DNA of 13,012 nucleotides from Mucidula mucida (taxonomy: Eukaryota; Basidiomycota; Agaricomycetes; Agaricales; Physalacriaceae), in the NCBI GenBank assembly GCA_015501055.1, contig JADNYV010000909.1, positions 1 to 13,012 of the forward strand. Reading direction: 5' to 3'. Under the pieces are notes generated by a model that saw nothing but the letters and a program-made list of their open reading frames with translations, was not told the DNA's origin and searched no databases. Positions 1 to 7,165 of this stretch are shown here, one piece after another. Made by a program: the position numbers and the translations under genes. Each line of letters begins with the position of its first letter. Within the stretch, counting starts at the first letter, position 1.

Positions 1-90
1 AGATGCGGCGAGCTTCACAAGCAGATTGAAGGTACGTGACAATTTGCTAGTTAGTCCAATCCGATGATTGACACCCGGGCCGACCTTTAG

Positions 91-99
91 ACCAGGACG
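91..99 (+). repeat. Left copy of 9-bp direct repeat (probable target-site duplication)
   Basis: ACCAGGACG, identical to 1758-1766; the preceding G (90) also matches, so the repeat may be 10 bp. It lies directly after the acceptor of the intron at 32-90. Confidence 0.5.
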
Positions 100-126
100 A
101 GAGTGAATAAAGTTACTTTTTGGGCC

Positions 127-215
127 TCACTTGCGGTCACTTGCCGCACTTGCCGAACTTATTTCCCCGCCAAAGCCGGCAAGGTCACTTACCTCACTTG
201 CTCACTTGCCACTTG
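127..215 (+). repeat. Left subterminal CACTTG cluster
   Basis: Six CACTTG and one CACTTA in about 90 bases, most preceded by T or G and several followed by GC. All have the same orientation, pointing inward from the left end of the element. Such arrays resemble the transposase-binding subterminal repeats of cut-and-paste elements. Confidence 0.6.
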
Positions 216-315
216 GTGGGCCCTTTCCCCTTGCGCGCTTACCTCCTTCGACGGCGGCTCATGACGACGGTTCACCTGAGGACGTCGTCGTTATCATGGC
301 TCGCTCTCCGCGGTG

Positions 316-490
316 TATAAGAAGTTCGGAGGTTCTGCTCGACCGCTCACATCACTCCCTCGATCATTGACCGTTAGTCGAAAAAGGGCCATATCTTCTG
401 GGGCCCCTACGCCTAAGCGAGATGTGAGCTGAAATCTATAGGTGAGTGCTTGAATGATATGTGTACGCGATGTCTAATATTTTCTTACAG
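316..490 (+). promoter_or_regulatory. Promoter-like stretch with TATA box and 5' UTR-type intron
   Basis: TATAA at 316-320 is followed by a pyrimidine-rich possible initiation area around 345-365. A canonical intron follows at 442-490 (GTGAGT donor, TTACAG acceptor, TCTAAT branch-like site, 49 nt). The next ATG is at 512. The arrangement is that of a fungal gene with an intron in its leader, yet it sits inside the putative mobile element. Confidence 0.3.
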
Positions 491-511
491 CAGCTGTCTC
501 TCAATACATAA

Positions 512-616
512 ATGTACGGTCCCTCCTACCACATCATGAATTCTGCGGGCCACGCGATGTTAGCAAGCTATTTAGTCGCCATTCGTTCTTTCATCACCCC
601 TTGTGGCCTTCAATGA
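512..616 (+). CDS. Tiny ORF, possible fragment of ATP synthase subunit k (Atp19)-like protein
   Basis: A 34-residue ORF opens just after the 5' UTR-type intron at 442-490. Its first 20 residues (YHIM near the start, then AGHAMLASYL) weakly resemble the N-terminus of the small F1Fo ATP synthase subunit k family, which has a YHFM- or YTLTGR-type start followed by a short hydrophobic helix with an LA(S/T)Y-like step. The comparison is from memory over few residues and could be chance. After residue 21 the resemblance stops, and no convincing second exon was found. If the homology is real, this is either a truncated gene or a fragment carried by the element at 100-1757. Confidence 0.22.
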   Translation: MYGPSYHIMNSAGHAMLASYLVAIRSFITPCGLQ

Positions 617-678
617 ATTCCAAGTCCCACTCTAAGCACCCGACCTTCTCAAGTTACCCGCAAATTAAGGAACCAAGG

Positions 679-718
679 TCACTTGGCAGTAGTAAGTGAA
701 TTTGTCGGTCTCACTTAG
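679..718. repeat. Internal CACTTG/AAGTGA cluster
   Basis: A smaller group of the same motif in both orientations: TCACTTGG, TAAGTGAA and TCACTTAG within 40 bases. It may mark the end of a nested or earlier element, or simply be internal sequence of the 1.66-kb element. Confidence 0.4.
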
Positions 719-786
719 CTTATGACAAACAGCGAGGTGCGTATTTTCTCTACTAGATACAATATGATTACTTAGTGGGGTCCTTT

Positions 787-1522
787 CTAGCTCTCTTGCT
801 GCGTCGCGTCGAGTTGCGACAGCAAAGAACCATGTTCAACCTGGCTGCGGGTCCGCGACTTGGAAATGCGTTTTTTGAAAGGTGAAGGGGCTTTCGTCAT
901 CGTTTTCCGAGTAGCAAATGGATTCTTGTGTCGTTCTGGCCGCAGTTCAAAGGCAGGTAGAAGTGTCGAATGCATCACCTTTGCGGGGCTGAGTGATCGC
1001 CGAGCCATAGTATGTGGCGTATGAATAGACTCTCGAAGTGAACGCCGCCGTCCACGTTGATTGACAGGTGTTCGAGGTATCGTGGGCTGAGGCGGGGTAA
1101 TGAGGTTGATGACGGTTTGCTTTGATTCCAGCTCATGCCAGATTTTCAACCGTGTGGCGTACTCCTCACGTAGGCGGGAGCCTGAAATCAGCGTCTAGAA
1201 CTCGAGTATGAGACCTTAGACTTCGAAGGTACCGTAGATACAGGCCAGTCATAGGGCGAGGCATCCAAGTCGTGAGGCGGGCATCGGAGTAGCAGTAGGT
1301 GCAGATATGGTGGTAGTCGTTGAGGAAGAAGGCGCGTGGGAAGACATCATTCTTCTGTACGTCACGAACGCGCTCGAATGGATCGTCCGCCGACACCGAC
1401 CTTGTACAAGTTCCTTGCTGCAACAAGTTACTTGGTATAAGTTTACAATAAGCCCTCAGCAGTGATCCAGTTGATATGGACGTCGAACACGGCATCATCA
1501 GACTTATGTGGCCTTGCTTCAA
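787..1522 (-). pseudogene. Unrecognised protein-coding remnant inside the element
   Basis: The last segment, 1181 down to 787, is an open frame of about 130 residues ending in TAG. It starts after an acceptor-like GATTTCAG and reads SRLREEYATRLKIWHELES, then a basic Ser/Pro/Arg-rich tail containing TPHTMARRSLSP and SPFKKRISKSR. Upstream, in another frame, is a protein-like stretch (about 1405-1235) with NDVFPRAFFLNDYHHICTYC and a CxxC pair. Further upstream, near 1500-1440, a third frame reads AVFDVHINWITAEGLL. No set of normal introns joins these: one candidate is only 29 nt and another 40 nt. I therefore read it as a degraded or frameshifted gene. I do not recognise the family; the SP/TP-rich tail suggests a nuclear or phosphorylated protein, which is inference. 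Confidence 0.35.
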
Positions 1523-1596
1523 TGCTATAAGCTATTTTAATTACATGGAGGTACGGGAAACGCCCGCTGGCAGCGTCTACGACGTCAAAGCGAGCT

Positions 1597-1743
1597 CAAG
1601 TGACTCGCAGCTCAAGTAACTTACAAGTGCGACAAAGTCACTTATAAGTTACTTGATCGCGACAACTTCACTTATGAGCCAAAAAGTGAATCCAAGTTAG
1701 GCAAGTGAACTTTTGGCGCGGCAAGTGAATGTGTCAAAGTGAA
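1597..1743 (-). repeat. Right subterminal CAAGTG cluster
   Basis: About ten variants of CAAGTG, TAAGTG, AAAGTGAA and CAAGTTA in 147 bases. Most are the reverse complement of the left-cluster motif, so the two clusters are in inverted orientation. It ends about 14 bases inside the right direct repeat. Confidence 0.6.
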
Positions 1744-1757
1744 ATTGTTAACCATCG

Positions 1758-1766
1758 ACCAGGACG
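1758..1766 (+). repeat. Right copy of 9-bp direct repeat (probable target-site duplication)
   Basis: ACCAGGACG, identical to 91-99. The host reading frame resumes through this copy in the same phase as it enters the left copy. Confidence 0.5.
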
Positions 1767-1850
1767 GAACCACCAACGTGATCTCATCCAGAGACCGCTC
1801 ATTCCTAGGCTACGTGGCGAGGTCGGCTATACGCAAATGCCGATCCAAGC

Positions 1851-2090
1851 ATGGTGCGGGTCGTTGATTTCACGCAGCAGAAAGTAGAGAAGAAGCTGCT
1901 TCCTGCCATGGCGTATCATGGGGATCTAGGAATGTTCAAACTTGCAGAGATGAGCTCTGCAGCGGAGAACCGCAAGGGTGTGATGGTACATCTTATAATA
2001 CCGACACATCGGAACACGTCGCCAGTCTTCATGAGCTACGATGTCCTTAAATCAACGCCCATGATGTATATACCTAATGACGATTTATAG
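1851..2090 (+). CDS. Unrecognised coding-like fragment
   Basis: An open frame of 79 codons from ATG at 1851 to TAG at 2088-2090 with natural-looking protein sequence (VRVVDFTQQKVEKKLLPAM, later KLAEMSSAAENRKGVMVHL). It overlaps the end of the interrupted gene fragment in a different frame. Immediately after its stop the original frame again reads sensibly (IDVSANGSKAYAKSCMV) up to a donor-like GTAAGT at 2142. Coding-like stretches in alternating frames suggest a single gene with two compensating frameshifts, or exons whose junctions I could not resolve. I do not recognise the protein. The following 2142-2263 contains nothing I can identify apart from the 3' flank of the next gene. Confidence 0.3.
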   Translation: MVRVVDFTQQKVEKKLLPAMAYHGDLGMFKLAEMSSAAENRKGVMVHLIIPTHRNTSPVFMSYDVLKSTPMMYIPNDDL

Positions 2091-2263
2091 ACATCGATGT
2101 CAGTGCTAATGGCTCCAAGGCGTACGCTAAATCGTGCATGGTGGTAAGTACAGAAGTGACAACGGGTATGGGCATAAGGATCCATGCCTTGTCGTCCAAT
2201 AAATTATTGATTAAGAAGTCTAGTTCCACTCCATCCATCTGCTAAACAGGATCTCCAGCTACA

Positions 2264-3283
2264 TTAAAATTCGTGACCGAAAAGCTCCTCATCGGTGGTC
2301 GCCTTTCTCTGAGGGTTGCCGTTGCCGTTCCCGTTTCCTTGTCCGTTCCCGTTCTGGACGGGGGTCTGCCGTTGCCTGTCACCGTAAAGGCCGCCCTCAG
2401 CATCTTCCGGGAAGGTGACCGAGTCATCATGGGAGTAAACACTGTCACTCGCAACGGATGCAGTCTTGTTCTTCCTCTTCTTGGACTTTTTCCTCTGACG
2501 CTCGTCCGAAATGGAGTATGCGTCTTCGGTACGAGCCCATCGATCCTTCTTGCCATCTTTCTTTTTCTTGGATTTCTTGGAGGTGGGAGCCGGAGTGGAG
2601 TCTTCAAAGTTGGCGGGATAATGCCAGCGGCCGCCTGAACTGGAGCTGCCGTTGTCGGCGCGATAGTACTGTTCATCCTCTGGACGCCAAAGGTCGCCAT
2701 TCTCCTGGCGCTGTCTCCCGTCATGCCCGTCTGAGGAAAGGTCTACGCTGGAGCCTTGCTCCTGCCCCTCTGCATACGGCTGTCCGTCCAAGGTCGAATT
2801 TGGTAGACGGTCGTTGTAGCGATTCGCCCACTGTGACTTGCGCTCCTTGCGACGAATCTCCGAAGTATCGACGAGACCGTATCGCTGTGCCCACTTTGGA
2901 GTGCGGCGGTGGTTCTTGTTGTTTCTTATGTTCTATGAAGGCGATAAGAAAACGGCAAGTACGCTTATAATGATAGCGGCTGACCTGGATATAAAAATTA
3001 TGGCCGTGGCCTGTACAGAATAAGTACATAGGGATTGTGAAGAGTTACGGGTGACGTGCCAGGTATGTATCCGCATATTGTGAGGAGTAGGTTGAGCCAG
3101 AAGTCTCCTCCAATGCCGAAGCGGGCTGCGACAGCTATTGGGCCGAGTGAGTGAGGAATATGGGTAGCCGATTGAATGCAGACCTAGCGGAGGGAAAAGA
3201 GTGCCCATGATAAACAGAAATACTGCATATCCATGGTGTTTGCGGGGAGTAAAATCGATCTTCTGGACTTGATAGCTAGCCAT
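2264..3283 (-). CDS. PMP3: Pmp3/UPF0057-family small membrane protein with long charged C-terminal tail
   Basis: Plasma-membrane proteolipid of the Pmp3 family, which in yeast affects membrane potential and cation sensitivity. Exons (minus strand) are 3283-3184, 3134-3060, 3010-2985 and 2932-2264; phases match and give 289 residues. Two hydrophobic segments span about residues 19-38 and 43-58, with the family signature FPPLAVAARFGIG, then GGDFWLNLLLTICGYIPGH and FYIQ. Intron 2 (3059-3011) must start with GC rather than GT, because only that junction restores the conserved GYIPGH-HNFYIQ motif. Classical members are about 50-60 residues. Here a tail of about 220 residues follows: an RTPKWAQRYG segment, two lysine-rich clusters near residues 185-197 and 214-223, and an Asn-Gly repeat near 261-273. 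Tailed members occur in filamentous fungi (known); what the tail does is unknown. It is divergent from the C2H2 gene. Confidence 0.9.
3011..3059 (-). other. GC-AG intron in the Pmp3-like gene
   Basis: 49-nt intron with donor GCACGT and acceptor TGTACAG. The in-frame alternative donor GTAACT at 3048 would replace the conserved Pmp3 motif ending in FYIQ by an unrelated sequence, so the GC donor is strongly preferred. Confidence 0.8.
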
Positions 3284-3428
3284 GGTCGTAAGTGACAGAC
3301 CTTTGCAAGCGGCCCTTTCATTTCGGCAGTGCAGGGGCGGACCACGTGCCTTGCTACGCTTACCTTCTGTTCGTCATCCTGCTCAGTGTCTCTCGCGTCG
3401 GCAAACACGGTTGTCGCGCCTATTTATC
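3284..3428. promoter_or_regulatory. Divergent promoter between the Pmp3-like and C2H2 genes
   Basis: About 145 bp separates the Pmp3-like ATG (3283, minus) from the proposed C2H2 ATG (3429, plus). It contains a CACGTG palindrome at 3343-3348, a bHLH-type E-box (known class of site). No clear TATA box was seen on either strand. Confidence 0.45.
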
Positions 3429-5471
3429 ATGTTTGTCTACTCTCTCTGCTTACTGTCGACGTTGTTAACATTCATCTGCTACCAGGACAGACGTATCACC
3501 CGTGTCGCAGGCAATTGACCATGAGGAACCTGTCCTCAATCTTTCCGATGTCGTACACGACCACACCATTGACGACTCTTCTGAGGAGCTTGGAAACACA
3601 GGCTCGGCTACTCCCAGTCAGAAAAATGCAGACCATTCTACTACTGTCTCTATGGACCAGGATTATCAACGTCCCAACCATCAGTCGTTCTCTGTCGAGA
3701 TTCTCGAGCGGGAACTGTCTTCTCTCCTCAGCCAAGAGGCATCTGCAGCGACTGAGGCTCTTATCGCCGCCGCTCAACACCAACGAGCCAGTCTTGGCCT
3801 TGATCCAAGTGCTGCAGATACGGATGCGACCGGAAGAGTAGACGCGGTGGCGGGGCTTGCTGGTATCAATGCGGGACTTTCTGGCATCAGCATGAGCACT
3901 TTTGCTGCCATTCTAGATGCCGCACATGCACAGGCGGCCGAGTTGGCTGCCAAGGATCCCGTATTCGCTCGAGAACGAGATGAGGCTCTCGCGGAAAGGG
4001 AGAGAAGGAATACTCGTACAGCCCCTGCATTTCATTCTCTAACGGCCGGCGAGTCATCTCGGAATGGCAAATCCGCGCGACGCAAAGAACGCGGGAGTCA
4101 GTCCCCCGAGAAATCTGATTACTTGTACTCGGATGGCCACAGCGACAGTGACGAAGACTCTTCCACACCCACACTCTTGTCACGTTCGCCGGCCGGTCAT
4201 GGACCGCCACTAGTACCTCCAGAAGACTTCCCTGATATTAACGACATTCTAACTCAACTATCTCATTTTGAAGCAGATGCTGAACACCGAGATGGTGATG
4301 GGCCATCCCCCGACTCTTCACCTGTCGTCTCCCACGCTCACGGAGCTGCACAGCGCACATCAAATCCTGCGCCTAATGCAACACCTGGGCCATCCAGTCG
4401 ACCTCAACAGCCAGTAGCGTCGTCGTCACAGCAAAGTACTAGTAATGCGAAGAAGGGCAAACGTTCCAAGGCGACGTCGACAACAGATACTCCGGCTGGA
4501 TCTCATCCCCACATATGTGACCATGATAATTGTCACAAATCCTTTACTCGGCGAAGTGATCTCGCTCGACACATGCGGATTCATACGGGAGAGAGACCGT
4601 TTGTCTGCAGTCACACTAATTGTGGGAAAACGTTCATACAGGTCAGCATCTCTCGAAGCCGTGATGACACTAGCTCATCGGGGTTTTCTAGCGATCGGCT
4701 CTTCATGTCCACTCAAGAGTTCATACTGGAGAAAAACCGCATTGTTGCGAATACCCGGGTTGTAACAAGACGTTTAGCGACTCGAGCAGTCTAGCTCGGC
4801 ATAGACGAACTCATACTGGCAAGCGGCCGTACAAGTGCGAGGATCCAAAGTGCACAAAAACGTTTACTCGTCGAACAACCTTGAATCAGCATATGCGAAC
4901 TCATGATCCTGGATGGGTTCCGGATTCCAACGTGTTAGTTCCAATAATGACTGTTTGCGTTAATTGTGCTGATGATCTGAATTCACGTAGCAAGTATAGT
5001 TTCAAAACAAAACGACGGAAAGTGGTTGAGGAAAGTGATGATGAGGATGAGCGTGAGCTGGAAGACTCTGTTCGGACGATTTCTGCACTATTCCATGCAG
5101 GAGGAGCTGCATTATCGGCACCACACGCAGAAACGAGCGGGCCAGAAGACCCACTGGAGGTACGGGTGGCAAGTATAAGTGCAGAGATAGCGGCTGCTAT
5201 TGCTCAGGCCCAGGCGAGATCATATGGCGATGATGACGAAGAGGAAGATGAATTGGCTGACGATTCTCAGTCTGGGGACGAGCTGAGTTGCCGTGAAACT
5301 ATCGGGCCTAATACAAGTGGAATAAGGGGCCGGGGCGGTAATGGCCGGCCCGGGAGAGAAGATTCGGATCGGGAGGAGGAGGAGGAAGAAGGAGAGTTCC
5401 CACTTCCTTTGCGCGTGAGACGAGGCCGTGAAGATGAGGGCGTAACGGCAGGTGAGAAACGAAAGAGATGA
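3429..5471 (+). CDS. Four-finger C2H2 zinc-finger protein, putative transcription factor
   Basis: Exons through 4641, 4692-4933 and 4991-5471. Four tandem fingers (4516-4904) all have the spacing C-x4-C-x12-H-x3-H, with TGERPF/TGEKPH/TGKRPY linkers; finger helices read RRSDLAR, QRSALHV, DSSSLAR and RRTTLNQ. This predicts sequence-specific DNA binding in the nucleus; the target is unknown. The first intron (4642-4691) splits finger 2. The second (4934-4990, donor GTTAGT) has 57 nt and no stop. The 377-residue N-terminal part is Ala/Ser-rich and probably disordered; the C-terminal part is acidic (DDEEEDEL, then a run of E) and ends EKRKR. The start is uncertain: the frame is coding-like from about 3511, without a nearby ATG. 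I propose ATG TTT at 3429-3434 spliced to 3511 (donor GTCTAC, 76-nt intron); the first unspliced in-frame ATG is 3652. The product is about 570-620 residues. Confidence 0.85.
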
Positions 5472-5601
5472 AACATTAGGTTGGTGCTTGTATTGTTGTA
5501 GTTTTAGTGTATTTATAATGTCCGCCTCTTGACATGGAGGAGCGCCGCAATCCAGTTGGACTTCCGGGTTTTTCCGTGAAGCGGGGAAAGGATAGTGGTA
5601 A

Positions 5602-5630
5602 CACGTGATAGTAGGCCCCTAAGTATATAA
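5602..5630 (+). promoter_or_regulatory. FBP1 promoter elements: CACGTG and TATA box
   Basis: The 224-bp gap between the C2H2 stop and the FBP1 ATG holds CACGTG at 5602-5607 and TATATAA at 5624-5630, the latter about 66 bases before the ATG, a usual fungal spacing. FBP1 genes are generally glucose-repressed in fungi (known); which factor binds here is not shown. Confidence 0.5.
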
Positions 5631-5695
5631 CTGAGATGTTCAGCGGGTGAGTGTTATTACAGTCCTTCCTATTGCACTGATTTGAAGATTCGAAA

Positions 5696-7029
5696 ATGTC
5701 CAACGAAGAACCACCAAGCACCGACCTCATCACGCTCACCCGGTACGTGCAGTGCTGTTCCGAGATCCAGACCGTCTAAAGCCGCCTCCAGGCATGTTCT
5801 GCACGACCAGCTGCGTTTGGGCGCTGCAGCGACCGGCGATCTCACTCTGCTGTTGACGGCTATACAGGTTACATCCAAATTCATCGCCACCAATGTCCGG
5901 AAAGCTCGTCTCATCAATCTGTGAGGTCCCTTTATACACACGACGAATCACGCTCACACAATACCAGTGTCGGCCTAGCTGGGGAGACCAATGTGCAAGG
6001 CGAGGACCAGAAGAAACTGGATGTCCTATCGAATGACATCATGGTGAATGCGCTCCGTGCCTCCGGCAAGACAGCGGTCCTCGTTTCGGAGGAGCTTGAG
6101 GACGCTATCATCATTGAGCAGAAGCAACGCGGACGCTACTGTGTTGTATTCGATCCTCTCGACGGTAGCAGCAATATTGACGCCGGTGTGAACATCGGTA
6201 CCATCTTCGGAATCTACAAAGTTGTGCGTACCTATTCCCCTTGGGGATTCGCACCCTTACCCAATGGCTTTACTAGGCGCAAGAGGGATCCGCGTCAGTT
6301 GAGGATGTCTTACGCCCAGGTAGTGAAATGGTAGCGGCCGGATACACCATGTGAGTTGATTTGGCAGCTAATCCGACTAGAATCAGCTCAACAGGCGTCA
6401 GGTATGGTTCTTCAGCCAACTTAGTCCTCTCCACTGGTCAGGGTGTCAATGGTTATACTCTGGATGCAGCGCTTGGCGAGTTTATTCTTACCCATCCTGA
6501 CGTGTGTCTCGTTTATCTTTCCCCGCATCCACTCTAACGACGCGTCGCAGATTCAAATTCCTTCGCGGGGCAAGATCTACTCGTTTAATGAAGGAAATGC
6601 CATGTATTTCCACCCACCTGTAAACGCCTACCTCAAATCCATCAAGTACCCAGCACCTCCCAAAACACCCTATAGCGCTCGGTATATCGGTTCCATGGTT
6701 GCCGATGTTCACCGGACGTTCCTCTACGGTGGTATTTTTGGCTACCCTGATGACAAGAAGAGCAAGAGCGGCAAGCTGAGGTTACTGTATGAGGCGTTCC
6801 CGATGGCTTTCTTGACAGAACAGGTTTGTATTCATAACCGCGGTCAGTTCTTGGTCTAATACTTTTCTAGGCTGGCGGTGTCGCAACCACCGGTACAAAG
6901 CGTATTCTCGACATCCTACCAAAGAGCATTCATGAGCGCTGTTCTGTCTTTCTGGGCAGTAAAGAAGATGTCAATGATCTCATGAAGTTTTACAAGGATC
7001 CATCGTTAGTAGAGTCTACGTTAGCTTAG
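5696..7029 (+). CDS. FBP1: Fructose-1,6-bisphosphatase (EC 3.1.3.11)
   Basis: Hydrolyses fructose 1,6-bisphosphate to fructose 6-phosphate plus phosphate, the committed step of gluconeogenesis in the cytosol. Seven exons: 5696-5742, 5792-5920, 5968-6223, 6277-6350, 6402-6501, 6551-6823 and 6871-7029. All six introns are 47-53 nt with GT-AG ends; the phases agree and give 345 residues, the normal family length. Metal ligands are visible: E100-E101 (SEELED), D121 and D124 in DPLDGSSN, and E283 in [10 protein letters not shown]. Substrate residues of the mammalian enzyme have counterparts at N215, R246-Y247, Y267 and K277 (constant offset of 3). The AMP phosphate-binding Lys-Tyr pair appears as R115-Y116. 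The N-terminus is Met-Ser-Asn, so there is no proline at position 2 as used by the yeast GID degradation pathway. The gene appears intact and functional. Confidence 0.97.
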
Positions 7030-7165
7030 TATATGGGAAGTGTAAAGTATATTGTAATTTTCGATTGTATTGGGTCTACACGTCGAATTCTGACTTCGAG
7101 TGGCCGGCCCGGAGTACCGTTCGGCTCGTTCTTTGTTGCTCTTTGCTGTATTACCATCACATCCA

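Larger units (their letters stand above)
100..1757. mobile_element. Putative non-autonomous DNA transposon, about 1.66 kb
   Basis: The block is bounded by a direct repeat of 9-10 bp ((G)ACCAGGACG at 90-99 and 1757-1766) that behaves like a target-site duplication within an exon. The two ends resemble each other as imperfect inverted repeats. Read inward, the first TCACTTGC starts at base 28 of the left end and at base 30 of the right end, each preceded by an ACTTT run about 12 bases earlier. Both ends are packed with CACTTG-type motifs. No intact transposase is visible inside. Duplications of 9-10 bp are typical of Mutator-like elements, which often have weak terminal repeats and can carry host gene pieces; that class assignment is inference. 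The exact ends may shift by one base. Confidence 0.5.
1..1870 (+). pseudogene. Unrecognised gene fragment interrupted by an insertion
   Basis: Bases 1-31 read as an exon end (RCGELHKQIE) followed by a good donor GTACGT at 32 and an acceptor TTTAG ending at 90, a 59-nt intron. The next exon begins ACCAGGACG (91-99) and is then broken by the element at 100-1757. The same ACCAGGACG recurs at 1758-1766, and the reading frame set by the first exon continues through the right copy (DQDGTTNVISSRDRSF, then GYVARSAIRKCR) to a TGA at 1868-1870. The other two frames meet stops early. The continuity across splice and insertion is seen directly; the identity of the protein is not recognised and the gene start lies outside the window. 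It could instead be a normal multi-exon gene whose structure I have misread. The stop at 1870 may be natural or a lesion, because a coding-like segment follows in another frame. Confidence 0.45.

Noticed and set aside
2273..2970. Plus-strand ORFs of 121 and 170 codons
   Set aside because: Antisense to the Pmp3-like tail exon, whose frame is fixed by splicing to the conserved core.
3282..3518. Plus-strand ORF starting ATG GTC at 3282, with a perfect GTAAGT after it, as start of the C2H2 gene
   Set aside because: It would place the start codon over the antisense Pmp3-like ATG and need a 220-nt intron, far longer than others here; kept only as a remote alternative.
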